DNA from: Actinomadura sp. CNU-125
Lineage (GTDB): Bacteria; Actinomycetota; Actinomycetes; Streptosporangiales; Streptosporangiaceae
Direction: 5' to 3'
DNA: 64,000 bases
NCBI RefSeq assembly: GCF_001942465.1
Contig: NZ_MKJY01000055.1
Coordinates: 1-64,000 of the forward strand
Shown: in pieces, positions 44,495 through 53,370 of the stretch
How positions within the stretch are numbered: the first letter of the stretch is position 1
Layout: each line of letters starts with the position of its first letter
Position numbers and translations under genes: made by a program
Notes under the pieces: model-generated
Databases searched by the model: none
Told to the model about the DNA's origin: nothing
Seen by the model: the letters and a program-made list of their open reading frames with translations, nothing else

Positions 44495-44638
44495 TCCTCC
44501 TCGGTATGTCGGCGAGGTCATTCCCGGTCAGTCGCCGGGGCGAAACCAGTCGGCAGGCAATTCTTTCGCCGAGTCCGAGTTCGCTCTCCTTGAAATTTTG
44601 TGGCGAGGTTCTGTGGTCTGGTCCGGTTGTTCCAAAGA

Positions 44639-46504
44639 TCATTGGTTTATCTGCTTCGCCGGAAAATCGGACAAGGGGCTGTTTCCATGGGCGAGAGGAC
44701 GGGCGCCGCGATGATCTGCGAACTGTGCGTGGCAGAGTCGGGCGTAGCTGCCACCGCGAGCGAGCAGGGCGGCGTGTGTTCCCTGCTCGACGAGCCGCCC
44801 TTGCTCGAGCACCAGGATCCGGTCGGCCGCCAGGACCGTCGACAGCCGGTGCGCGATCACCAGGCTCGTCCGACCCCGCATCAGCAGCCGTAGGGCCGCC
44901 TGGACGCGTTGCTCGGCCAGGGAGTCGAGATGGGACGTCGCCTCGTCCAGGAGCAGGATCCGCGGATCTTTGAGGATCACTCGCGCGATCGTGACGCGCT
45001 GTCTCTCGCCGCCCGACAGCCGGTGCCCGCGTTCTCCCACGACGGTGTCCAGGCCGTCCGAGAGCGTGGCCAGTACGTCCTCCAGGCAGGCGGCGCGCAC
45101 CGCGGCGGCGAGCGCGTCGTCGGGTGCGTCCGGGCGGGCGTAGAGCAGGTTGTCCCGGAGTGACGCATGGAAGAGGAAGGTTTCCTGGAACACGGCGCCG
45201 ATGTGCCGATTGAGCGAATCCATCGTGATCTCGCGCAGATCGTGCCCGTCGATCAGCACCCGGCCCGCCTGCGGGTCGGTGAACCGCAACAACAGGTTGG
45301 CCAGGGTCGTCTTTCCCGCTCCGGAGTGCCCCACCAGTGCGACCATCGCCCCGGCGGGAATGTCGGCGGTGAAGTCGACGATCGCGGGACGCGCCGCCCG
45401 CTCGTACGAGAAGGTGATCTCTTCGAACCGGATGGCGCCCTTCACCGCCGACAGCTCCCGGGCGCCGGGCGCGTCGACGACTTCCGGACGACGATCGAGA
45501 AGCTCGAAGATCCGCTCGAACGGGGCCATGGCGCCGGCAACGTCGACGTACATGGCCGCGACCTTGCTCACCGCGCCGGTGAACTGGCCGCCGAGCACGG
45601 TCGCGAACACGAAGACGGTACCGACCGTGGACTGGCCGGTGAGCACCAGATAGCTCCCGCACAAGACGAGCAGCGTCGGGCCGATCTGGTGGAGGTTGTC
45701 GTTCCACATCGCGAACCAGCGGTCATTGAGCGTCGCGCGGATCTGCAAGGTACGCAGTTCGTCGACCATGGCGCCGAACCGCCGCCGCTCGTCCCGGCCG
45801 CGCACGAACGTTTTCACCAGCACGATTCCCGAGACGCTCAGCACCTCCTGCAGGTAGGAGGTCATGCGGGCGGCACTGCGCTGGACGTCGCGACGGATGC
45901 CGTAGGCCAGGTGCCCGAACCTGCGCGCCGGCAGCCCGACGAGCGGGACGAGCAGGACCGTCAGCATGGTGAGCTTCCAACTGAAGGTGAACATCAGGGC
46001 CAGCGTGGTGACCGAGATCAGCGTGTTGCGGACCAGCCCGATCACCGTCGAGGTGATGACGTTCTGCACCGCCCCGACGTCGTTGCTGAACCGCGACATC
46101 ACCTCCCCCGATGGACGGTTGGCGAAGAAGGCGACCGGCTGGGCGAGCACCCGGCCGAAGAGGCTGTGGCGCAGCGTTCGTACGATGCCCTGGCTGATCT
46201 GCTCGGTGAGCAGCAACTCCGCCACTCCGATCAGACCCTTGCCGAACGATGCCGCCAATGCCGCGCCGACGAGGATCACGATCTGCGTGAACGAGCCGTT
46301 GCCATGGCCGAGGTAGTCCACCAGCCGCTTGTAAGCGATGGCGGGGATCAGGATGAGGACGGACTGGGCGGCGATGCACACCAAGACCACCAGTCCTCTG
46401 CGCCAGTACGGCTGGAAATAGCCGAGAGCGCGCCACAGGAGACCGGGTGAGATGCTCGTGCCGGCGGCCTTGTGCGGCCCATGGCCCTCTGCCCCACCGG
46501 TCAA
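44639..46504 (-). CDS. ABC exporter, fused permease-ATPase
   Basis: 621 residues, homodimeric type IV exporter. Six membrane helices in residues 35-320 (VLVCIAAQSVLILIPAIAY onward), EVMSRFSNDVGAVQNVI coupling region, Walker A GHSGAGKT near residue 385, LSGGERQR, LLLDEATSHLD and the H-loop IAHRLSTV. No N-terminal C39 peptidase, so it is not a processing RiPP exporter. Probably exports the product or flips a lipid-linked intermediate. Overlaps the UXS-like gene by four bases. Confidence 0.85.
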   Translation of the reverse strand: MTGGAEGHGPHKAAGTSISPGLLWRALGYFQPYWRRGLVVLVCIAAQSVLILIPAIAYKRLVDYLGHGNGSFTQIVILVGAALAASFGKGLIGVAELLLTEQISQGIVRTLRHSLFGRVLAQPVAFFANRPSGEVMSRFSNDVGAVQNVITSTVIGLVRNTLISVTTLALMFTFSWKLTMLTVLLVPLVGLPARRFGHLAYGIRRDVQRSAARMTSYLQEVLSVSGIVLVKTFVRGRDERRRFGAMVDELRTLQIRATLNDRWFAMWNDNLHQIGPTLLVLCGSYLVLTGQSTVGTVFVFATVLGGQFTGAVSKVAAMYVDVAGAMAPFERIFELLDRRPEVVDAPGARELSAVKGAIRFEEITFSYERAARPAIVDFTADIPAGAMVALVGHSGAGKTTLANLLLRFTDPQAGRVLIDGHDLREITMDSLNRHIGAVFQETFLFHASLRDNLLYARPDAPDDALAAAVRAACLEDVLATLSDGLDTVVGERGHRLSGGERQRVTIARVILKDPRILLLDEATSHLDSLAEQRVQAALRLLMRGRTSLVIAHRLSTVLAADRILVLEQGRLVEQGTHAALLARGGSYARLCHAQFADHRGARPLAHGNSPLSDFPAKQINQ

Positions 46505-47535
46505 GAGTCGACACCGACGGAAGCGTCGTCCTCGGGACCCGGGGCGGCTTCGGATGAGGGGACTGCCCTCGTCCGCGCGTCTTCTGCCGCCTGACCGGCG
46601 AACCAGGCGATCGTCCGCGCCAGCCCTTCGCTGGCCGGGACCTGTGGTCTCCAGTCCAGCACGTCGCGACCGAGAGAAGTGTCGGGACAGCGTACCTTCG
46701 GGTCATCGACGGCGCTTTCGACGAACACGATCGAGGAATTCGACCGCGTGAGGCGCCGCACGTGACGCGCGAGATCCAAGACGGTCATTTCTTCCGGATT
46801 GCCGATGTTGAGGGGGCCCGGGTGACCGGACGCCGCCGCGGCCAAAATCCCGTTGACCGTGTCGTCCACGTAGCACAGCGATCTGGTCTGGAGGCCGTCG
46901 CCCGCCACGGTGAGCGGTTCGCCGGCCAGCGCCTGCCGGATGAAGGTGGGAACCGCCCGGCCGTCGTGCGAGCGCATGCGCGGACCGTACGTATTGAAAA
47001 TGCGCACGATGACCGAGTCGACGCTTCCGCCCCTCCGGTACGTCGCGGTCAGCGCCTCGGCGAAGCGCTTCGCCTCGTCGTACACCGAGCGCGGGCCGAC
47101 AGGGTTCACATTCCCCCAGTAATCCTCCGGCTGCGGATGCAGGAGCGGGTCGCCGTACACCTCCGACGTCGAGGCCAGCAGGAAGCGTGCGCCCTTGCGG
47201 GCGGCGAGGTCCAAGGCGTGCAGCGTTCCCAGGCTGCCCGCCTTGAGGGTCTGGACCGGCAGCCGCAGATAGTCGACCGGGGACGCGGGCGACGCCAGGT
47301 GCAGAACGAGGTCGACGGGCCCGGGGACATCGATTCCGGCCGTGACATCACAGTAAGTTAAATGGAAATCGAGATTACTTGCCAGATGTGCCACGTTATC
47401 GGCCGCGCCGGTGAGCATATTGTCCAGGCACCAGACTTTCGCCCCGGACTCGCACAGGCGCTCGCAAAGGTGCGAGCCGATAAACCCTGCACCACCTGTC
47501 ACTACGACACAGTCGAGATCCTGCTGAACAACCAT
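46501..47535 (-). CDS. UDP-glucuronate decarboxylase (UXS)-like epimerase family protein
   Basis: 344 residues from ATG 47535 (GAGGT upstream). Extended SDR: GGAGFIGSHL, the UXS hallmark ASPASPVDYL, LLASTSEVYGDP, SVYDEAKR (YxxxK) and VRIFNTYGPRM. Converts UDP-glucuronate to UDP-xylose in known members. First gene of the minus-strand biosynthetic operon. The other candidate role, an HldD-type heptose epimerase, fits the sequence less well. UDP-xylose would serve one of the two glycosyltransferases. Confidence 0.82.
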   Translation of the reverse strand: MVVQQDLDCVVVTGGAGFIGSHLCERLCESGAKVWCLDNMLTGAADNVAHLASNLDFHLTYCDVTAGIDVPGPVDLVLHLASPASPVDYLRLPVQTLKAGSLGTLHALDLAARKGARFLLASTSEVYGDPLLHPQPEDYWGNVNPVGPRSVYDEAKRFAEALTATYRRGGSVDSVIVRIFNTYGPRMRSHDGRAVPTFIRQALAGEPLTVAGDGLQTRSLCYVDDTVNGILAAAASGHPGPLNIGNPEEMTVLDLARHVRRLTRSNSSIVFVESAVDDPKVRCPDTSLGRDVLDWRPQVPASEGLARTIAWFAGQAAEDARTRAVPSSEAAPGPEDDASVGVDS

Positions 47536-47791
47536 ATCAACCTCGAAACGGCAGGCCATCGTGAAGCATCAGCGGGCCTACCCAGTGTGCACGTGCTTTC
47601 GCTCGCATAATCATTTTGTGGTTCACTGTTGACCAACGTGCGGAGGAGGTCGTCCGGGATAGGTCTTTTCCCCTCTTTGGATTATCCGATTGTTTGCCGC
47701 GGTAACAGCTTGGGCTGGGCGTTCGTCGGGCACGCCTTCGGTCGAATGGTCGGGAGGGGCGCAGATCGGCCCCAGCTCACGGGGGGCCGAA
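47536..47791. promoter_or_regulatory. Divergent promoter region of the biosynthetic cluster
   Basis: 256 bases between the two divergent operons, locally AT-richer than its surroundings (ATAATCATTTTGTGG, TTTGGATTATCC). On the minus strand TTGGTC and TGATTA spaced by 17 bases could serve the UXS operon. No clear operator or regulatory gene is present in the cluster. Confidence 0.35.
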
Positions 47792-48426
47792 ATGACACCC
47801 GTAGGACGCGCGCACGTGGCGGCACTGGTCACCGTGCTCGAACAGCTCGGTCCCCAGGTGGATGCCGCCGAGCGGTGGGGCACCGAGTTGGCCGGAGTGC
47901 TCGCCGGAGGCGCCCGGTTGTTGGCGGCGGGCAACGGTGGAAGCGCCGCGCATGCCCAGCATTTGACGGCCGAACTGGTCGGGCGGTACCGCGACGACCG
48001 CGTCCCGCTCTCGGCCGCCACCTTGCACGCCGACATGTCGACCGTCACCGCCGTCGGCAACGACTACGGTTATGACGAGGTCTTCGCCCGGCAGGTCCGC
48101 GCCCACGGCAGGGCAGGGGACGTTCTTGTGCTGCTGTCCACCAGCGGCGCCAGCCGTAACCTCCTGCGGGCCGCCGACCAGGGGCGGCGGAGCGGCCTTC
48201 ACGTCTGGGCGCTGACGGGGCCGGAGCCGAACCCGTTGGCCGGCGTGGTCGACGAGGCGATCGCCGTTGACGCCCCCTCGGCCGCCTGCACCCAAGAAGT
48301 GCACCAGGTCATCGTGCATCTTCTCTGCGCCGCTGTGGACGCCGAACTCCACCGGAACGGCTCGGAGCGGCTACGCCATGCCACACCCCCGGCCGTGCCC
48401 TTTACCCCATGGGCCAGGACGGATGA
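47792..48426 (+). CDS. gmhA: Sedoheptulose-7-phosphate isomerase (GmhA-like)
   Basis: About 211 residues. SIS domain: AAGNGGSAAHAQHLTAEL (sugar phosphate loop), STVTAVGNDYGYDE, LLSTSGASRNLL, and the catalytic C-terminal EVHQVIVHLLCAAVD. GmhA turns sedoheptulose 7-phosphate into D-glycero-D-manno-heptose 7-phosphate. The frame stays open to 48778, overlapping hldE by 355 bases; the homology ends near 48370, and a stop one frame over (48424-48426) overlaps the hldE ATG, so a one-base loss near 48390-48420 is likely and the end given assumes it. Confidence 0.8.
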
Positions 48427-49967
48427 GCGGTCGGCTGCTGGTGGTCGGCGACGCGCTGCTGGACCGGGACCTCATCGGGACCGTCGAACGGCTGTCGCCG
48501 GAAGCGCCGGTCCCCGTCGTCGACTCTCCACGCGAGCACCTCCGTCCGGGCGGTGCCGCGTTGGCCGCCTACCTCGCGGCTCGGCGGGGAGCCGAGGTCA
48601 CGCTCGTCACGCCGATCGGCTCGGACCCGGCGAGCAGATATCTGCGCGCGCTCCTGGAGGCGCATCTCAACCTGGTCGCCCTGCCCCTGGACGGGCCGAT
48701 GCCCGAGAAGATCCGTGTACGGACCGAGCAGCACGCCCTGCTTCGCCTGGACCTGGGCGGACGGAGCACCGCGGCTGACACGCCCCCGGAACTGGACGCT
48801 CTCTACGGCATCCAGGCCGACGCCGTCCTGGTCTCCGACTATGGCCGTGGCACGGTCGCCCGGCCGTGGATCCGTTCCTTCCTTGCTCAGCGCGCCGAGA
48901 ACGTGCCGCTCGTGTGGGACCCGCATCCGAAGGGCCCGGCGCCTGTGGCAGGGACCCGCATCGCGACGCCGAACCTCGCCGAAGCCCTGCACGCCGCGCG
49001 TCCGGCGATGTCGGCCGGAGAGGACCCAAACCATGGCGACGTCCTCTCGCTCGCCGCGCGCTGTGCGTCGGCACTCACCCGGCGCTGGTCCTCTTCGGCG
49101 ATCGCGGTGACGATGGGACGTCTCGGTGCTCTCCTCTCCCTCGGGGAGGACATACCGCTCATAGTTCCCGCAACCACGCACCCGGAGACCGACGCCTGCG
49201 GCGCGGGAGACGCCTTCGCCGTGTCGGTGGCACTGGAACTCTGCGTCGGAGCGCTCCTGTCCGAGGCGGTGACGGCCGCCGTCGGCCACGCCGGTGCCCA
49301 TGTCGCGGCAGGCGGCGCCGCAGCGTTGGCTACGGCCGTCGACGCCGCGCCGATCGGTGAAGCAGCGACGGGCGGCCCGAAGGGCGAGCGGCGGAAGCAC
49401 ATGACTCAAGTGGCGGACCGATTCCCCTTCACGACGCTGTCCGGCAAGGCGGCCGGAACCTCGGAACACCAGGAGCCGTGGTCGCCCGCCCCGCCCCGCC
49501 GCGCCGAGGACGTCGTGGCGGCCACCCGCGCCACCGGCGGGACCGTGGTGGCGACGGGCGGCTGTTTCGACATCCTTCACCTCGGCCATATCGCGATGCT
49601 GCGCGCCGCCCGCGCTCTGGGCGACTGCCTGGTCGTCTGCCTGAACTCCGACGCCTCGATCCGCCGGCTCAAGGGCCGCGACCGTCCGGTCAACGGCTGC
49701 GCCGACCGCCGCGCCCTGCTGGAGGCACTGGAGTCCGTCGACGCGGTGGCGGTGTTCGATGAGGACACCCCGGAGACACCGCTGACAGCACTGCGGCCGG
49801 ACATCTGGGTCAAGGGAGGGGACTACACGGTGTCCGAGCTTCCCGAAGCTCGCCTAATGGCCTCCTGGGGAGGGCGGACGCTCATGGTCCCCTACATTCC
49901 GGAACGCTCGACGACCCGACTGATCGAGCTGGCGCGCGAGTCGAGCTTTACCGGTTCCTCGGCCTGA
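48423..49967 (+). CDS. hldE: HldE-like bifunctional heptose kinase/adenylyltransferase
   Basis: 514 residues from ATG 48423. The N-terminal PfkB kinase domain has LRPGGAALAAYLA, WDPHPKGPAP and DACGAGDAF with the catalytic Asp; the C-terminal nucleotidyltransferase has GGCFDILHLGHIAMLRAAR and VKGGDYTVSELPE. Together they phosphorylate heptose 7-phosphate at C1 and attach ADP after a phosphatase step. No gmhB phosphatase or hldD epimerase is in the window, so the final sugar may stay D,D-configured or those genes lie elsewhere. In an organism without LPS, this points to a natural-product or surface-glycan heptose. Confidence 0.85.
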   Translation: MSGRLLVVGDALLDRDLIGTVERLSPEAPVPVVDSPREHLRPGGAALAAYLAARRGAEVTLVTPIGSDPASRYLRALLEAHLNLVALPLDGPMPEKIRVRTEQHALLRLDLGGRSTAADTPPELDALYGIQADAVLVSDYGRGTVARPWIRSFLAQRAENVPLVWDPHPKGPAPVAGTRIATPNLAEALHAARPAMSAGEDPNHGDVLSLAARCASALTRRWSSSAIAVTMGRLGALLSLGEDIPLIVPATTHPETDACGAGDAFAVSVALELCVGALLSEAVTAAVGHAGAHVAAGGAAALATAVDAAPIGEAATGGPKGERRKHMTQVADRFPFTTLSGKAAGTSEHQEPWSPAPPRRAEDVVAATRATGGTVVATGGCFDILHLGHIAMLRAARALGDCLVVCLNSDASIRRLKGRDRPVNGCADRRALLEALESVDAVAVFDEDTPETPLTALRPDIWVKGGDYTVSELPEARLMASWGGRTLMVPYIPERSTTRLIELARESSFTGSSA

Positions 49968-50000
49968 GACGCTTACCCGCCCCTCACGAAAAGGAGACGG

Positions 50001-50813
50001 ATGCGAACGCGCATCCAGGACAAGGACCTCGACCAAGCCAGTACACCAGGAAACGGTATGAAAACGCCTCTCGTTACGCCTACGTTCATTATGTCCGCAC
50101 CCCGGTCGGGGTCAACGCTGCTGCGGTCCATCATGAACGCTCATGCCGATATACGTGCACCGCACGAGTTGCACCTCCGCCAAATTCAGGTCGAGTACCA
50201 GGATGACTTCGTGCGAAGCTCCATCGAGGCGCTCGGCCTGACCGCCGACGATATACAGCATCTGTTGTGGGATCGGCTACTGCATTGGGAGCTGGTCCGC
50301 AGCGGCAAGCGCGTCATCGTCGAGAAGACACCGGCGAACTTGAGCCATTGGGAACGCCTGCGAGAGTGCTGGCCGGACGCGCGGTACATTTTCCTGCTGC
50401 GCCACCCCGTGCACATCTACGAGTCATTGGTCAATAACCACCCCGAATTCAGTCCCGCCGTACTGCTCCAACGATTGCTCTACGAGGTCGGACCGATGCG
50501 AGAGGCGCGCGCGAATCTCAGCGGTATCACCGTGCGGTACGAGGAGCTCACCGCCGACCCGCGACAGGTCATCGAAGGCATTTGCCGCCATCTCGAAGTC
50601 TCTTGGGATCCTGGCATGCTGGATTACACGAAGAACGAACGGGTGTTCCCTCCCGGAGTGGGAGATTGGGGCGAAAAGATCAATTCTGGCCGTATACACC
50701 GGGCTCGCCCGGTCCCGCGACCGGAGGAGATCCCCGACGGCCTGCGGCCATGGTGCCAGGAATGGGGATATCTCGATCGGCACCCGGCGGATCGGGCTCA
50801 GGCGGGCATGTAG
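50001..50813 (+). CDS. PAPS-dependent sulfotransferase 1
   Basis: 270 residues, AAGGAG ribosome site, 33 bases after hldE. The 5'-phosphosulfate loop MSAPRSGSTLLRSIM and the 3'-phosphate motif YIFLLRHPVHIYESL are present. Transfers sulfate from PAPS to a hydroxyl, here probably on a sugar or the final product. Closely similar to the convergent sulfotransferase (shared HLLWDRLLH, LVRSGK, VIVEK, WPDARYIFLLRHP). Stops overlap by 16 bases. Confidence 0.83.
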   Translation: MRTRIQDKDLDQASTPGNGMKTPLVTPTFIMSAPRSGSTLLRSIMNAHADIRAPHELHLRQIQVEYQDDFVRSSIEALGLTADDIQHLLWDRLLHWELVRSGKRVIVEKTPANLSHWERLRECWPDARYIFLLRHPVHIYESLVNNHPEFSPAVLLQRLLYEVGPMREARANLSGITVRYEELTADPRQVIEGICRHLEVSWDPGMLDYTKNERVFPPGVGDWGEKINSGRIHRARPVPRPEEIPDGLRPWCQEWGYLDRHPADRAQAGM

Positions 50814-51512
50814 CCCCAGGCCCGACACCAGTCGTGCAACTGGGTTGGAACCTCGTCCAGGAGAGGCAGGGGCCGCATCGGCTGAACCCGGCCAGATCTG
50901 ATCCGTTCCCCCCAGTCGCCGATCCCATAACGGAACCGGCGTGAAACCCGCCCATACTCCAGCATGGCAGGCTCCCACGGCAGTCCCAGGTACGCACAGA
51001 TCCGCTTTGCCTGGGAAGCTGGATCGGCGGTGAAATCCTCATAGCGCACGGTGATCCCGCCGAGACTCTCCCGCGCCCGCCGCATCGGCTCTACAAACCT
51101 TGACAGATGTTCCTCATAGAGCCGCTCCCGCCCGAGTTCTGGATGGGCGGCGTACAAGGAATCGACGATATGGGAGGGGTGACGCAGCAGGAAGATGTAC
51201 CGGGCGTCCGGCCAGCAGTCTTGCAACCGCTCCCATCGGCACAGGTTGTCCGGTGACTTCTCCACAATGACTTGCTTGCCGCTGCGCACCAGTTGCCGAT
51301 GCAGCAATCTATCCCACAGCAGGTGCTCCAAATCCTGCCGCGTCACTCCAAGAATCTTCATTGCCCCCTCGCCGAATTCATTCGCCAACACCACTCGGAG
51401 CTTTGTGAAATGCAGTTCGTGCGGCGAATGAACCATTGAATGACTGTCCAGGACGCAACGTAGCAGTCGATCCTGAGCGAACCGACGACAGTAGGAACAC
51501 CGGGTCAGGCAC
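50798..51512 (-). pseudogene. PAPS-dependent sulfotransferase 2, one frameshift
   Basis: About 238 residues if one base is restored near 51462. From GTG 51512 (51524 or 51527 possible): PVFLLSSVRSGST, then one frame over LLRCVLDSHSMVHSPHELHF. The join rebuilds the PAPS loop SVRSGSTLLRCVL. Second site WPDARYIFLLRHPSHIVDSL intact. It shares long stretches with the preceding sulfotransferase, so the pair arose by duplication and inversion. Probably a second sulfation site. Confidence 0.75.
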
Positions 51513-51527
51513 AAGTCTGTCCACCAC

Positions 51528-51961
51528 CGATTCGTTCCCGCTACCGCGACACGGCACCCTCTCTGAATCCTAATATTAAGAAAAGCAAGAAATATTTTCC
51601 CCCGGTCACGCTACGTCGACTCCCGGCCAAGCGGCATCGCCGTACCTCGGAGGCTCGCCATTACGACTGTTCTTCTGCCTCGTCCCGAAATGCCTGTCGA
51701 CGTCCGGTCCGGGCGGACACCCCCTCACGGATTGAGTTGCCCGACCCGGAGACCGCGCCCGTGCCCCGGAAGCTTCGTTCGGCGTACGCCCATGCCATGC
51801 CCCAATGTGACCCGCTAACCCAGCGACCTGTCGACGGTTACTGGTTGCGTCCACGGAGGTGGTGTACGAGTTTGACCAGGTCAAGTGGCATGACGTTGTG
51901 ACGTGAGGCGGCCACCGCGTGATCCTTCGAGACGGATGATCAAGAAGAAGGAGACAACGCG
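51528..51961. other. Intergenic stretch with an AT-rich block
   Basis: No gene supported. Positions about 51568-51600 are strikingly AT-rich for this genome (CTAATATTAAGAAAAGC, AGAAATATTTTC) and may hold the promoter of sulfotransferase 2. The rest looks like degenerate mobile DNA. Confidence 0.35.
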
Positions 51962-52168
51962 ATGGCCGCGGGCAACAGTGTGGACCCTGCCGAGTGGATT
52001 GCCGAGCAGATCGGGGCGTGTGACCCCGGGCTGTTTTGGACCCACGTACGTCCGTATGGCGAGGTCCGCCCGGACTTGGGGCGCGCCTGGCGATCGGTAC
52101 GACCGCCAACCCGCCAGGGAGCCAGGTGTGACTCGTGGGGGCTCGCACTGGCGTCGCAACTTGACTGA
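51962..52168 (+). pseudogene. Possible IS256-type transposase N-terminal remnant
   Basis: ATG 51962 with an AGAAGGAG ribosome site reads NSVDPAEWIAEQIGACDPGL, similar to the beginning of IS256/mutator-type transposases, then PYGEVRPDLGRAWR with an internal deletion. The frame ends at 52168. Weak similarity; could also be an unrelated small protein. Confidence 0.3.
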
Positions 52169-52188
52169 CTGCGTTCTGGAGTTATCAT
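52161..52188 (+). promoter_or_regulatory. Promoter of the CmtR-like regulator
   Basis: TTGACT (52161-52166), 16-base spacer, TATCAT (52183-52188). The -10 lies only 6 bases from the ATG at 52195, so the transcript would be leaderless. The small palindrome ATCGCGAT next to it may be part of the metal-sensor operator. Confidence 0.6.
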
Positions 52189-52194
52189 CGCGAT

Positions 52195-52596
52195 ATGGCG
52201 ATTGATTCTGATTGTGGAATGACTTCGTTGGACGGGCTGGCGCCGGCCGCGGCACTGTTCCACTCGCTGGCCGATCCGGTGCGGCTGTCGATCGTGCAGC
52301 GGCTGGCGCGCGGGGAGACGCGGGTGGTGGATCTGACCCGCGAGCTGGGGCTGGCGCAGTCGACGGTGTCCAAGCACCTGGCGTGCCTGCGAGGCTGCAA
52401 GCTGGTGGATTACCGTGCCGAGGGCCGCCAGTCGTTCTACTTCATCGCCGCTCCCGAGTTGCTGGACCTGCTGCGCTCGGCCGAGCATCTGCTGTCGGCG
52501 ACCGACCGTGCCGTCGCGCTGTGCCCGACCTACGGCACCGCCGGCCAGGGCGCGCGGGTGGGCGCCTGCACTTCCGATGCGCAGGTGCGGGCGTGA
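52195..52596 (+). CDS. cmtR: ArsR/SmtB-family metal sensor, CmtR-like
   Basis: 133 residues. Winged helix with LAQSTVSKHLACLRGCKLVD; the CLRGC pair in the recognition helix and a later Cys in ALCPTYG correspond to the three Cys ligands by which mycobacterial CmtR binds Cd(II)/Pb(II). ACPTYG-type C-terminus continues GARVGACTS. Represses its own promoter and the overlapping efflux gene until metal binds. Overlap with the next start is GTGA. Confidence 0.83.
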   Translation: MAIDSDCGMTSLDGLAPAAALFHSLADPVRLSIVQRLARGETRVVDLTRELGLAQSTVSKHLACLRGCKLVDYRAEGRQSFYFIAAPELLDLLRSAEHLLSATDRAVALCPTYGTAGQGARVGACTSDAQVRA

Positions 52597-53315
52597 CCAC
52601 CATCTCGTTGGGGCCCTCGCCGCGGCGGTTGGCGGTGCTGGCTCGGCGGGTGCGCCTTCTGGCGGCCGTCACCATCACCTACAACGTGATCGAGGCCGTC
52701 GTCGCGATCGGCGCCGGGTCGATCGCCTCCAGCGGGGCGCTGGTGGCGTTCGGCCTGGACTCGGTCATCGAGGTGACTTCTGCGGCCGCGGTCGCCTGGC
52801 AGTTCTCCGCCCGAACCCCCGACCTGGTGGAACAGCGCGAGCAGCGGGCGCTGCGGATCATCGCGATCTCGTTCTTCGCGCTGGCCGCCTACGTGACAGT
52901 CGACTCGGTCCGCACCCTGCTTGGGTCGGGCGAGGCCGAGCATTCCTCGACCGGGCTGGTGCTGGCCGCGCTGAGCTTGGCGGTCATGCCGTTCCTGTCG
53001 GCCGCGCAGCGGCGCGCCGGTCGCGAGCTGGGGTCGGCCAGCGCGGTCGCCGACTCCGAACAGACCCTGCTGTGCACCTACCTGTCCGGCGTGCTGCTGG
53101 CCGGGCTGGCGGTCAACAGCTTGTTCGGCTGGGCATGGGCCGACCCGATCGCCGCGCTGGTCATCGCCGCCGTCGCGGTCAAGGAGGGCCGTGAAGCATG
53201 GCGCGGCGACGCCTGCTGTGCCGTCCCCGCCCCGGCCAGCGCCCCCGCAGCAGCGGCCACCGACACCGGCGACGGCTGTGCGTCCTGCCCGCCTGGATGC
53301 GCCTGCTGCACCTGA
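52593..53315 (+). CDS. Cation diffusion facilitator, metal efflux
   Basis: 240 residues from GTG 52593. Six predicted membrane helices; the TMII-like SGALVAFGLDSVIEVTSA and TMV-like ADPIAALVIAAVAVKEGREA carry the Asp residues of CDF metal sites. A Cys-rich tail (DACCAV and GCASCPPGCACCT) unusual for the family may hand metal to or sense it at the membrane. Coupled to the CmtR-like gene, so cadmium, lead or zinc export is likely. Confidence 0.8.
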   Translation: MTTISLGPSPRRLAVLARRVRLLAAVTITYNVIEAVVAIGAGSIASSGALVAFGLDSVIEVTSAAAVAWQFSARTPDLVEQREQRALRIIAISFFALAAYVTVDSVRTLLGSGEAEHSSTGLVLAALSLAVMPFLSAAQRRAGRELGSASAVADSEQTLLCTYLSGVLLAGLAVNSLFGWAWADPIAALVIAAVAVKEGREAWRGDACCAVPAPASAPAAAATDTGDGCASCPPGCACCT

Positions 53316-53370
53316 CCCGCCCGCTCTTCTTCGCCTTCTTCCCCCTCAACGACGAAACCCGGAGGACACC

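Noticed and set aside
44522-44638. Tiny peptide ending KELPADWFRPGD between the ABC and NHLP-like genes
   Set aside because: No start codon with a ribosome site could be placed in that frame.
46501-47535. HldD-type ADP-heptose epimerase
   Set aside because: The ASPASPVDYL and STSEVYGDP motifs fit UDP-glucuronate decarboxylases better, despite the neighbouring gmhA and hldE.
47792-48778. GmhA extended to 329 residues
   Set aside because: Homology ends near 48370 and the extension is an out-of-frame copy of the hldE kinase region; a lost base near the gene end explains it.
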